Positions 46,701 to 57,597 of a stretch of DNA of 64,000 bases are shown here, piece after piece. How positions within the stretch are numbered: the first letter of the stretch is position 1; the number at the start of each line of letters is the position of its first letter. Position numbers and translations under genes: made by a program. Source of the stretch: Diaporthe sp. PMI_573 (taxonomy: Eukaryota > Ascomycota > Sordariomycetes > Diaporthales > Diaporthaceae); NCBI GenBank assembly GCA_021399435.1, contig JAJTUP010000010.1, positions 620,001-684,000 on the forward strand. Reading direction: 5' to 3'. A model generated the notes under the pieces. It did not search any database and was not told the origin of the DNA. It saw only the letters and a program-made list of their open reading frames with translations.

Positions 46701-49700
46701 ATGTTGTGCAAGATGGGCTGGGGGAGCAGCCTTCTCAGGCACTCGTGCAAAGCATCGCCGAGACAGTTGCATCGATAGCCATGTCTTCTTTCTGGCCAGT
46801 CTCGGAGGACGAGAGAGCCGAAGAGTGGGAGTATGCACTGCGCGGTGGCAAAGTGACCATCCCACGAGTGGTTCCCGACCAACAATTCGCTGCATTTGCC
46901 GACAGCCGGAACAACCGGGGCAATACTCTGGTCGAACAACGCTACCTCGACAAAGACCGTCCATTGAGGCTTGACGTCAAGGTGCCAGGCCTCCTCAACA
47001 CCCTCCGCTTCGTGGACAACCCGCGCGTGGCGCAACAGCCCCTCGGCGCGGACGAGATTGAGGTGCAGGCGCGCGCCTACGGCCTCAACTTCAAGGATGT
47101 GTTTATCGCGCTGGGCCAGATGAGGCCCGGGGTCCAGATGACGGGCGAGATGGCAGGCGTGGTCTCTGCCGTTGGGTCGGACGTGAAGTCGCTGTGGAAG
47201 ACGGGCGACCGCGTCATCGGGCTCATGGTCGACCCATTCGCGAGCCTGGTGCGCGTCAAGGCCAATAGGGCGACCGCGATCCCCGAGTCAATCTCCTTTG
47301 CTGATGCAGCCTCCATCCCCTTTATCTACTACACGGCTTGGTATTGTCTGACGTATACCGCGCGGCTCGAACGCGGCCAGACCATCCTCATCCATGCAGC
47401 ATCGGGCGGCGTCGGCCAAGCTGCCATCCAGATTGCGCACATGGTCGGGGCCGAGGTATTCGCCACCGTGGGAAGCGTGTCCAAGAGAAAACTCGTGCAG
47501 GAAAGATACGGTGTGGACCTTGACCATATCTTCTCCTCGCGCACCCGGACCTTCAAGAAGGGCATCATGCGCCTCACGGGCGGCAAGGGTGTCGACGTCG
47601 TGCTCAACTCGCTGTCGGGCGAATACCTGATGGACAGCTGGGACTGCTTGGCAGACTTTGGGACCTTCGTCGAGATCGGGAAGACGGATATCTACGACAG
47701 CAGCCAGCTCAACATGTCCAATTTCGACAAGCAGGTCACCTTTGCCGCCGTGGATACTGCCCACATGTACAATCTGCGCCCCGAGCTGGTATTAAAGGGA
47801 CTCGGCGAGGTACTTGAAACCATTGGCAGGGGCGACCTGAAACCTGTATATCCTGTAACGAGCTATCCCATGTCCAAGGTCGAAGACGCGTTCCGTCTCA
47901 TTGCTGCGAGGAAGCACGTGGGAAAGCTGGTGCTGGTCGCGGACGAGAACACGATGGTAAAGGCCCCGAGAGCAAAGCCCGAGCCACTGAAGCTCCGAGC
48001 CGACGGGACCTACGTTATAGGTGGCGGCTTGGGCGACCTAGGCATGAGGATGGCCCACCTCCTTGCTGAGAGAGGAGCAGGCCACATAGTGACCCTGTCT
48101 CGCCGGAATGTCGCCTCTGCCGAGCAGGAGTTGTTGAAGCAGGGTATCAGCAACCTCGGGGCCCAACTGCACATCGTCAGGTGCGATATTGGCGACGAGG
48201 GGAGCGTCCGTGATGGCGCCAAAGTCATGGCGGACCTTAAACTCCCCCCTGTGCGAGGCATCATCCAGAGCGCCCTGGTGCTCCGTGACCATCCCCTGGA
48301 ATACATGCCGCTCGACGACTGGAACGCTGCCATGAAGCCCAAAGTCCAGGGCACGCTGAACATGCACAGGGTCTTTTGCGACCCGGAAGAGACCGACTTC
48401 TTCATCATGCTGTCATCCATTGCTAGCGTCGCCGGGTCGCCATCGCAGAGTAATTACAGCGCTGGCAACGCTTTCCAGGACGCCTTTGCCCACGCGTGGC
48501 AGAGTAATGGCGGCAAGACAAGGTACACAACCATCAACGTGGGTGCCGTCGAGGGCTCGGAGCAGATCAAGCGGGCGCTCGAGATCAACAGCGAGCTGGC
48601 GCGTATGGTTGGTTCCGTGTCGTTTGACGAGGTGTTCGCCACGCTGGAGTACGCCATGGAGCCGAAACAAGGCGATGGTCCACCCAGGTCTGCCCAGTGT
48701 ATCATGAGCTTCGACCGTGACTCCATGGAGACGACAATGGGCGACTCTGCACTAATCGACCACCTGTTCGACCACGTCCCCAGCCGAAGAAAGTTGGACA
48801 TCTCCCTCGGAGGCGGCAGCGGTGACCCAGCCGATGCCAATCAGCGTACGAGCCCAGCACAGGCAGTCGAGCGGGCTGCGACTATCGATGAAGCTGAGGA
48901 GATCGTCAGTCACGCCGTGACGGCCAAGTTCGCGGCGTTCATAGGAGATGAGGTGCCGGACGACCAGCCCGTGGCATCCCTGGGGCTAGACTCGCTCGTG
49001 TCGATTGAGATCAAGAACTGGGTCAAGCACACTTTCAAAGCCCCACTCCAGACATCAGAGCTGAGCAACGCGTCAAGCATCAAATCCCTCGCCAAGCTCA
49101 TAGTGTCACGGATGGACCTAAAGGGAGGCAAGATTGACGGCCGACCGGACCAAAAGGAGCCTGCGGCCCTGGAGAACAAACCCGAGACGCACTCGGAACC
49201 CTCGCTCAGATCAGACACCAAGCATAATGAGCACAACAATGTTGCTGGTGGCGCTGCAGGTCTTTCTTGCTGCAAGCACTCAACTGAGATTCTTGCCCAG
49301 CAGCTGCCCGACCTGGACGACGCACTGGACCACCTCCTCGAGACCAGCGGCCACCTTTACACCGAGGACCAGCGCGCCATGATCCAGCAAGGCATATCTG
49401 TCCTCCGGCCCGCCAACAGCCCGATCCGCCGTGCCCTCCGCGAGTGGACCGCGGCGAACCCGTCCCCGGACGGCATGATAAACGGGTGGTACAACGACAC
49501 CATGACCGACGCCCGATGGCTGAGCAACCGGTTCCCGGTGTCGCCGTTCCAGGTGAACATGGCCACGCACCGCGACAGCAAGGACCCACAGTCGCAGGCC
49601 GAGCGGGCCGCCCTCATCGCGTCGGCGGCCTTTGCCTTCAAGCTGGACATGGACGGCGAGGGCGAGGGCGAGGCCCAAATCGAGCCGTTCTGGATCGCCG

Positions 49701-51193
49701 GCCGGCCCGCCTGCACCTCACGCCAGGGCTACCTCTTTAACACGGTGCGCGAGCCGGGCGTCGCGAAGGACAGGCTGGTCACGTACCCTGGCAACGACCA
49801 CATCGCCGTCCTGCGGAGGGGCCACATGTTCAAGGTCGATCTGCGAGGCCAGGACGGCGCGCCGGCACCGGTCGAGAGGCTCAAGGCCACGTTTGAGGCG
49901 ATTCTGGCGCGGGTCGGGCGCGATGACGAGGGCGTCTGGGACGGGATCTTGACGTCGGACGACAGGGATGCGTGGGCCCTGACGCGGGCGAGGCTGGCCG
50001 AGTCGAGCGCCGCCAATGCCGAGTACCTGCGCATGATCGAGTCTGCGCTGTTCGTGGTCTGCCTCGACGACGGGTGCCCCGAGACGTTTGAGGAGCGGGC
50101 GCGGGACGGCCTTGTCGGCGACGGCGCCAACCGGTGGTTTGACAAGACCCTCCAGTTCTTCATTAGCAGTAATGGCCGCTCCGGATTGATCACGGAGCAT
50201 GGAGCCGTCGACGGCATCAACCCAGCGCGAATGTCTGAGAGGATTGCCCAGGCTATTGATGGCTACTCGGGCGGTCATGAAACTAATGACAATGTTGACC
50301 TCCAGCAGTTCGTGCTCGAGACCACCGGCGAGGACAAGACTCACATTGTGCTGCTTAGGGGTCGCTTCCTGGAGCACACCTCAAAGGGAGCATACGCTGT
50401 CGAGACCTTGACCGAGTTCGGCATCGACTTCCTACTGCAAGCAAACATGCCCGTCAAGCAAATTATCGATATCACCTTCCAGCTCGGCGTGCACCTCCTA
50501 GTCGGGCGGAACCTGCCCACATGGGAGTCCGTCAGCGTCGCACACTTCCACAAGGGAAGAACCGAAGTCATACAGCGAGCTCCGCCGCCCGTCGCCGCCT
50601 TCTGCGCCGCAGCGGCGGCTGCTTCGGCGGAAGCAGCAGGTGGCACCAGCACCAGCACCGGCATCGATGACCTGAGGGCCCTCCTGCAGACAGCCACCAA
50701 GCAGATGCACCTCGACGTCCAGGGGGCGGCGTCAGGGCGGCGGAGCCACGTGCGCTACCTGGAGCTGCTCAACTGGCTTTGGCCGTCCGACGACGCCGGC
50801 GTCCCCAAGCCCCAGCTCCTGAGCGCCGAGCTGTTCAACGGCGAGCCCTACATACACGCGCAGAGCAACGCGCTCGAGACCGACATGGTCGTCGACGGGT
50901 TCGTCAGGCTCTTCCACGGTAACCCCGACGGGTTCTGGTCCATCATGACGCCGACAAAGGACTCGTGAGTTTTTTTTTCTTCCAAAAGCCCCCAAGATCT
51001 ATTCTCGACTGCCTGTTTTGGGAAACGCCCTTACTGACGTGCGTCTTATTTACTCCTCAGCGTTCGCATCTCGCTTACCGGCGGCTCAAAGGAGCGCGTA
51101 TATGGTCTCGTTGAGCAGTTGCACCGTGCTGCGGGTATTCTGCGGTGGATCATTCAGGGATCACCGGGGCCTCAGAAGCCATCGTCACGATGA
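40753..51193 (+). CDS. Highly reducing polyketide synthase with C-terminal carnitine acyltransferase domain
   Basis: Eight exons (40753-41133, 41268-41417, 41494-41621, 41690-41816, 41996-42241, 42330-42485, 42554-50964, 51061-51193) give 3243 aa in one frame. Domains: KS (catalytic Cys 177 in DTGCSGSL, then EAHGTGT and NIGHLE); AT (GHSSGE near 635); DH ([17 protein letters not shown] near 964, [10 protein letters not shown]); C-methyltransferase ([12 protein letters not shown] near 1455); ER ([13 protein letters not shown] near 2011); KR (GGGLGDLG near 2218, Tyr in NYSAGNAF); ACP (GLDSLVS, Ser near 2543). It ends in a choline/carnitine acyltransferase-like domain with catalytic His near 2945 in EHGAVDG and a [15 protein letters not shown] motif. 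PKSs of this layout (cAT-PKS, such as Tv6-931 of Trichoderma virens) release products by esterifying an alcohol acceptor. Product unknown. All reductive domains look intact. Confidence 0.93.
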
Positions 51194-51562
51194 GAGGTGA
51201 TATTGGATTATGTGGGCAGAAAACAGAAACCCCCCATTTCCGGACTACCGCAGACGCGATGTGGTTGGAGCTTGTGCGCGACGAACAGACGAACTACCAT
51301 AAAGCGATTGATTGAGCAGTAGGTTTCAGGCAAGCGGAATACTGATAGTATAACTATATGCAAGTCATCCAGCAGGTTTTATATAAATAGACGACACCCT
51401 TCGGGTAAAACATTTGACACGAGATCGTTAGACTTGTCTCGGATAGCACCCTGCCGTGTATGTAAATGGATATTAACCAAATGACAGCTGTATATTTATA
51501 GCTGACGTTACCGCCAATATCATTTACGTAGACCTGAGATCTAAGCCCAATAATACCCGCCG
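51194..51562. other. Tail-to-tail spacer PKS/collagen-like gene
   Basis: About 370 bp, AT-rich, between two convergent stops. Probable 3' untranslated regions; nothing else seen. Confidence 0.45.
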
Positions 51563-52315
51563 TCAAGTCTGGTTGATGATCATGCTGATGCCACCAGCTG
51601 GTCTCCGCTCACTGTGTAAACAACGTAAGCCTTGCAACCCCTGTTCTCCTCTCTCACCCGGGCATCCTCTTTCGCCGGGACACCCTCTCTCACCTGGCGG
51701 TCCTGGCTCTCCTCTCTCGCCCGGGCATCCTCTTTCGCCGGGACACCCTCTCTCACCTGGCGGTCCTGGCTCTCCTCTCTCGCCCGGGCATCCTCTTTCG
51801 CCGGGACACCCTCTCTCACCTGGCGGTCCTAGCTCTCCTCTCTCGCCCGGGCATCCTCTTTCGCCGGGACACCCTCTCTCACCTAGCGGTCCTGGCTCTC
51901 CTGGTAAACCATCCCTTCCGTCACGTCCCGGCAAACCTTGATGGCCGGGCATGCCTTGAGGGCCCGGCATGCCTTGATGGCCGGGCATGCCTTGAGGGCC
52001 CGGCATGCCTTGATGGCCGGGCATGCCTTGAAGACCCTGCCCCCCCTGTGGGCCTGGAGGGCCCGGGGGACCCGGTGGACCCGGTGGACCTGGCCAGACT
52101 GGCTGTGGCCTAGGAAGTTTTGGCGATCGAGAACCTCGACGGGAGGGCGGGTCTCTACGCCTTAGGTAGACGCAACAAAACCAAAGAAGAAAGGCAAGGC
52201 CGACGGCTAGGAAAACACCGAAAACGATCAAGCCTGTGCGAGCGGAGTCATCAGTGCCGGATGCGTCCCTCTTTGGCGTTGTTCTTTTGGAATATTCGGG
52301 TGCTGCACATCGCAA
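51563..52315 (-). CDS. Collagen-like repeat membrane protein
   Basis: A minus-strand frame of about 250 residues: a hydrophobic segment ([20 protein letters not shown]), a basic stop-transfer patch ([14 protein letters not shown]), then about 50 uninterrupted Gly-X-Y triplets ([25 protein letters not shown] units) and a short non-collagen tail. This is the layout of a single-span membrane protein with a collagen-like stalk outside the cell. Collagen-like proteins are known in some fungi, such as Metarhizium MCL1, which is an immune-evasion coat protein. Any such role here is only conjecture. The frame has no ATG before the membrane segment, so an upstream exon (between about 52320 and 52405) must supply the start; I could not resolve the splice. 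Cys residues in the GERGCPG units could crosslink chains. Confidence 0.7.
   Translation of the reverse strand: MRCAAPEYSKRTTPKRDASGTDDSARTGLIVFGVFLAVGLAFLLWFCCVYLRRRDPPSRRGSRSPKLPRPQPVWPGPPGPPGPPGPPGPQGGQGLQGMPGHQGMPGPQGMPGHQGMPGPQGMPGHQGLPGRDGRDGLPGEPGPLGERGCPGERGCPGERGELGPPGERGCPGERGCPGERGEPGPPGERGCPGERGCPGERGEPGPPGERGCPGERGCPGERGEQGLQGLRCLHSERRPAGGISMIINQT
51649..51911 (-). repeat. 63-bp coding tandem repeat, about four units
   Basis: Units start at 51660, 51723, 51786 and 51849 with exact 63-bp spacing and almost no divergence. Each encodes seven Gly-X-Y triplets. The near identity implies recent expansion or homogenisation. Confidence 0.9.
51941..52040 (-). repeat. 36-bp coding tandem repeat, about three units
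   Basis: atggccgggcatgccttgag recurs at 51941, 51977 and 52013, a 36-bp period encoding four Gly-X-Y triplets ([12 protein letters not shown]). It is adjacent to, but distinct from, the 63-bp array. Confidence 0.9.
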
Positions 52316-54200
52316 GTCGTCAGCTGTTGACCAATTCGAATAACACCTCAGTACTGTCTGTGGCTAGGAATGGCTTCATGATACCTGCGTCTTGGCCCCC
52401 ATGAAATCCCCAGATCGCTGCTGTATGTAGAGGATAACGCTCCGGCCGCTTTGGTGTAATCATCGTCTTCCGGCAAAGCATGCATTGCAAGCATGCATGA
52501 AGACGAGCACGCCGGGTTACTCAAACGTCAAAAAGCCCCACCAGAGGATCCTCAATTGATTCTTGTCTTTCCCAACATGCTGAGGCGCCATGTGGCTCGC
52601 ATTTTATCTCCTCCTTCGCGAAGTGGCTTGAGCCGCACTCGGGTTACTCAAGCCCACCTCGATGATGTGCTCCATTTCTGGATCGTGGGGTGTGGTCTCA
52701 CCGGTCGCATCGTAAGCCCTGAATACAAGGTCTCGGGAGGGGCAAGAGAACTGCCTCGATATCGATCGTATGCGCGCGATTGGATGTGAAAGTGACTGGA
52801 GGGTTACAGCACAGGACACGCGAGCCGTTGAGAGGCCCGGAGAGGCCCAACCCAGCTGCGCCGCAGGCATTGGAATTTGGCACCTGCAGCAGCATGACGA
52901 TATGCGCTGGCCACTCACATGCGGCGTCGATGCCCGAACTGAACACGTTTATGCCAGAAAGTCAAGACATGCGCGCCTAAAAACCGGCTGCAGCAAGGCT
53001 CTCCAGGACTTGCCACTCCTGGCTTGGTCCGGACGACGGCCCGCCGTATGAAATCGTTCGTACATTTGCGTTCCGGTAGCAAACTCATCTGATTGGTCCC
53101 TCGATCATGTCGTTGGTATCAGATGCTCTGCGCCATTGGAGTACCACCATCACTTGACCCGACATTGAGGCTCCGTCACCCAATCAACCGCCCTGAAGTA
53201 TACGAGATTTTGATTTTCCAAACTGGGTTGCGTGCATCTTGCAGACGGTAGGCCTCAAACATGTACGTTGCAGATGATAGGCCTCACGCATATGCTCCCC
53301 TTGTTCCTTTGCCGTTGTTGAATACACAACTCGACGCTAAGTGTAAGAGCTTCCATTCTCGTTCAAACACAACTATCTGACTGAGATACTGTAGTAAGCA
53401 GTAATGCAGAGTTACTTCTACCTTTCGCTGTGAGAAGCATGGGACATCAACGCCCTTGCTGTTTACGCGTACGCCACCAATACCCACCATGGTCTGCGGT
53501 GCACAAGTTCATGCAAAGTAGGTCATTCCATGTATACCTGAGATCAGGCGTAGCTTCGAAGTGTTCCCGATACATGACAATGATTTTCCCGGTGATGCCT
53601 CACGGTTTATTGGAGCGATAAGTAGGCATCGGATAACACTCAGTTCAAGTTCCCTACTAATCTTATCCAAGACCGCGAGCATGAACCGTCTTACATAGGA
53701 TGACCTCCTTGAGGACAGCTCTCTATATGATATTCTCCTAAAGCACAAACTAGTCACACTTTCCTGGAAGCTGAAAGCCTCATTCCCATACTGGTATCGA
53801 GGAAGGACTGTGTGAACACACTAAGCTAGCTGTATCCCAACAGGCCCAAACTGATTTTGCGAGGGAGATGAAATAGCTTTCTCTAGCATTAGTCATTTCT
53901 CAAACAGTTCCTTACTTGCTCAAGTTTACTTTTCTTGACCAGCACTCCTGTCGGCGTATTTATCGGCTACTCTCCTCTTGCAACTCACTCGACTTTGCAC
54001 GCCTTTATTCATCTTGGAAGAGTCGCCTGCAATCTTTCAGCAAAGTCGTTGTCTCTATTCTTCAATCCTGTTGCGATGCCCATCAATTTCGCCTGGAATC
54101 CATTACAAAATCGCCCCTACCATGGTCTAAGCTACTGTAGAATATCCTGCTCTTGGATAACATTGTGAGTTGGCAGTTCCAGCATCCAATCAAGTGGGGC
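52316..54200. other. Long spacer, no intact gene recognised
   Basis: About 1.9 kb. A direct repeat of aagcatgcat with a 3-bp gap lies near 52476-52498. Several frames of up to about 100 codons occur on both strands between 52490 and 53050, but none resembles a family or carries clear splice structure. Confidence 0.4.
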
Positions 54201-55696
54201 TCAGTATGTCTTCCGCAGCTTGAACCCTGCGGCCTTGATCAGTGTGTTGAACTCCTCCTCCGCCCGCTGCTTCGGAGCACCGCAGATGTAGTATAAACGA
54301 TCCGATGACGTGGTTGCCCAGCTCGTGCCCTGCGCAGAAAGAACAATGTCATCGATCATAACCATCGAGTACCCGGGCGCCAAGGCTTGTTTCAATTGCT
54401 CTAGAAACCTCAGCGCCTGATGGTCATCGAGCCATCCCAGTACTGCAAGTAAGTAGTATGCCCTGGCGCCGTTGACAGGTTGTTGCCCATATATCATACT
54501 CCTTGACCGCGAAGAATTCTTTGTGGCCGGCCGGATACTCCTCCCGATCATGATAGCGTTCCCTGAAATTCTCTCGAATATCCTCCAAAGCGAGTCTGGT
54601 GGCGTGAAGGGGAAAATTGGTCTTGAGGCGCCGAAGAACGTGGGCCCACCTCTCCAATGCCGCAAGAAAGACTTTACAGTTTGATGAATCGAATTGTGAG
54701 ATAAAACTCTGACAGAGCTGTGGATAGAACCTTTCGTCAGGGAAGACAGTGTTTTCTGCTCGCACTTGAGCTGAGTAGCTTTTCTAGATTCTCAGAAAAG
54801 GCGGATTGATTTTGCACCAATCAAGGAGAGACAACTTGGTTTGGGTAGTGCGATGGAGTGGCTTATCTCCTCAGGCGATAGGATAGTGGTGGTTCTCCAG
54901 AAGGAGATGTCTAGGTAGACGATCGAACGCCCGGTTGATGACATAGAAGCTGAAGATAGTAGTCAGCAGATGCACGGGAGAGAGGTAATCAAACCAGCCG
55001 CGCGACCAGCAGCGCGACCAGCCGCTTATTTGAAAATATTGAGAAAATAGCCGCTATACTAGCTGCAAAAGCAACGCGCTGCACTTACAAGCTAGTAAGA
55101 ACAACTTATATTTTCAGGACACTGTTTAACAGAAAACAAGGTCTTCACGATACTCCTGCTTGGTCAATTCGCGGCTAAAAGGCAGCAAGAAGAAGGCGTC
55201 ACGGCCCGATTCGCCGACGACATTCATGGCTGCGATATGCTTTATCATCCGAGCTTGTCATCGTCAGCATTATCGAAGGACCGGACCCATGCCTACTATA
55301 TTTACAGGCCAGGTGTGGGTGGACAACGGGGTGCGTATTTTCTGCAAGTTCTTTGGCGGTAATCACTCGCATGCTATCCTCAGCCTCCTTCATGCGATCG
55401 AATAGCGAGAGATGAACCGCGGTCCGGCAATTGGCGTTCCTGGCGGGCTTGAAGAGGTGTTAGCAAGGAGGTCGACCAGAGTTGTGATGGATATTAGCTG
55501 GGAATTCACTGACCTCGGCCCACCACATCCGTGTGAGCGATTCGAGGGGAGTCTCCAGTAAAGCAATCAAGCTACGGCAGAGACGCAACAGCTCCTCCCG
55601 TGCGCCATACTTGCCTCTGTCAAGCGCTTCACCGGCGACTTCTATTTCCGCGCAAATGACCTGGTGATGATCAAGAGTATAATCAAGAGTCTCCAT
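54201..55696 (-). pseudogene. Degenerate O-methyltransferase gene
   Basis: The pieces are in the correct order on the minus strand but in different frames. The N-terminal dimerisation part (METLDYTLDHHQ at 55696, ELLRLCRSLIALLETP), an intact intron and PARNANCRTAVHLSLFDRM come first. Then, in another frame, LLPFSRELTKQEYRED is visible (55205-55140). A roughly 390-bp AT-rich stretch follows with no similarity. The C-terminal part has FDSSNCKVF, a Rossmann region, and NGARAYYL..VLGW.DD, with the MVMIDDIVL and EEEFNTLIKAAGFKL motifs. The glycine-rich SAM motif is unreadable in any single frame near 54640, and a frameshift lies near 54500. This is a class I-like fungal family 2 O-methyltransferase remnant, perhaps once a tailoring enzyme of the nearby polyketide synthase. 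Confidence 0.75.
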
Positions 55697-57597
55697 GGCT
55701 GAAATGAGAATGCAGAGACTCTTTGAAATATCGATATCTTGTGAAGTGTTGCCAGTGAAAGGGCTGCCAGTGACACTCCGTGGGGCGATGATCTGCAAGA
55801 AGGTACATGTATGGGCACGTCGCAAATCAACGAGGTAATCACTGCGGCAGAATTTTAATCAGCACATCTGTCAAACGCCTTGTTGATGGAAGGCGCGGTG
55901 GATGGCCTCTCAGAACCGTGCTCCTTGGCATGGAGTTTCTGTTGACATTTGTCGGTGCTCAAGTGCGCATGCGCAAGTCCGAGGAAGGACCCAGCCCATT
56001 TGCTTAGGTAGGTGCGAGACCTGGACTCTGCAACATGTGAGCCTTTGCCGCCAAAAGCGTGCGAAACACAACCCGAGATGTGGGCAGCCACGCAAGGTAC
56101 TGTCGTCAAGTTCTTTAACTCTCGTGGCTTCCAAATCTCGGCTCCATGGCAACAGGCTTGCTCAACTTGAATGGATGCCCGGTGGGCGTCGCCCCGTAGC
56201 CCTTCCGGTAGTACTTGGCCGGGATTAGGTGCATCTGCAGTGCTCACTGCCCTCCAATGACGACCTCCTATAGGAAACTCTCTCATAGGATATCCTCCTA
56301 CCCTTCAATAGGATACTCTCCTATAAGATGCTACCCTATCCTCTCCCAGGATCATCTTCCCTGGAATAGCCTCCCGTAAGAAAACCTTCTATGGAAAAAG
56401 CTTCTGCGGACAATTTCCTACGGCATATAGGCACGTGTAAAGCAAGCCACAGTGGCTCTACAGGGCGTTTTCGCGTTTTCTGAATGTGGCTGTGCTACTG
56501 TAATAATGTTTGTTACTTTGACTGGGCGACCGCAATCTGAAAGCTCGACCTTTAGAGCCCATGTGCTAGGCGGCCGGGCGTCCACGGCATCTACGTACCT
56601 GGGTAGTGGACAACCGATGGGTTGACCACTCCCTGATCTTCCACAATATGATACTTTGCAAGATAAGCTCTTACAGGACACCCTGCAATATCTTCCTGCA
56701 AAATAAGCTCCTATGCCTCATATGAAACAGCCTCATACAGGAAAACCTCCCGCAAGAAAGCATTCTGAGGTAAGCTCCTGTGGAAAGATCCCCGGTGAGG
56801 CAGCTGGATAGAAGGTAAGCAAAGCCAAAGGTGATCCGCAATAATGTCCCGACAATTTTGAGCGTGTGGCTGTGTTGTGATAATCGTGTAGTAGAGGTGC
56901 ATGCAAGTCACGGCGCTGAGGCCAGCCATGGATCCCGAGCTGCGGTCGACCAGAGCCGAGGGTCGCCTCGGCACGGGACACCAGTCCCAACATGATGGAG
57001 CCGAGCCCCGGGGAGTCGAACCCCTGGCTAGGCTGAACGTAGGCCGAATGTAACGGTCGTACTCTGCTGCACAATACACTAACAGCTTGTCGCACGTCAT
57101 GGACTCATTCAGGATAGCGTGGTGCGGCTCTCTACATCATGCCCTGCCCCTGAACCCGATACCGGCTCTGCTCTGGGCGGGAACATAGGGTGTCTGTCTC
57201 CCATGTTACGCGTAGTTTTCCATTGCTGCGTGACCTGCCATCGCGGTGGAAGTCGCATGGGCATGAGCTGTAGTAAAACCCCCGCCCAGCAAGTGATCAA
57301 ATGCTAGTCGTATTTCACATGGCATTTTATCAATCAGACCCGCTTACTCTCGCGTGAATAGCAGCACGGGGTACCCCAGCCGGGCGCCATCGTGATTCAT
57401 GTGGATCTTACGGACACACATTCGGCCGTGTCATCGATCCGCCATCGCTCACTCCTTTAACCTCGGCATCTTTTGGGACATACTTCGACGGCAAGCCACT
57501 TGTCATGTCCTCAACTCCGTCCCTTAACTCGGCCCTTTTCCACATGTGTTGTTGATCGCATTCCCATCGCAACCTCTGCACCACCACTGAAATCAAC
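55697..57597. other. Long spacer with degenerate repeats
   Basis: About 1.9 kb. It contains the two degenerate repeat blocks listed separately and a tRNA-like box B (ggttcgactcc on the minus strand, near 57010-57020). No intact gene is supported. Confidence 0.4.
56262..56790. repeat. Degenerate ctcctatagga-type tandem blocks
   Basis: Two blocks, 56262-56412 and 56640-56790, are made of imperfect units of about 20 bp around the core ctcctataggaa. Each block is followed by a stretch sharing gtggctgtg and taat motifs (about 56480 and 56865), suggesting an old segmental duplication. Unit boundaries are approximate. Confidence 0.45.

Noticed and set aside
16921..51193. A single supercluster joining the RiPP locus and the PKS
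   Set aside because: They are separated by about 16 kb holding an F-box-like gene, a pseudogene, a hydrolase, a HET gene and the transporter; nothing in sequence links them.
51573..51941. Plus-strand SPLSPGHP repeat protein
   Set aside because: The antisense of the collagen repeats. The minus strand has regular Gly-X-Y triplets plus a membrane segment, so it is the better reading.
53900..54170. Plus-strand frames upstream of the methyltransferase relic
   Set aside because: Two overlapping frames of similar length, no motif, no consistent splice signals.
57000..57080. tRNA gene on the minus strand
   Set aside because: Box B is good, but no matching acceptor stem, D-arm or anticodon arm could be formed by eye.
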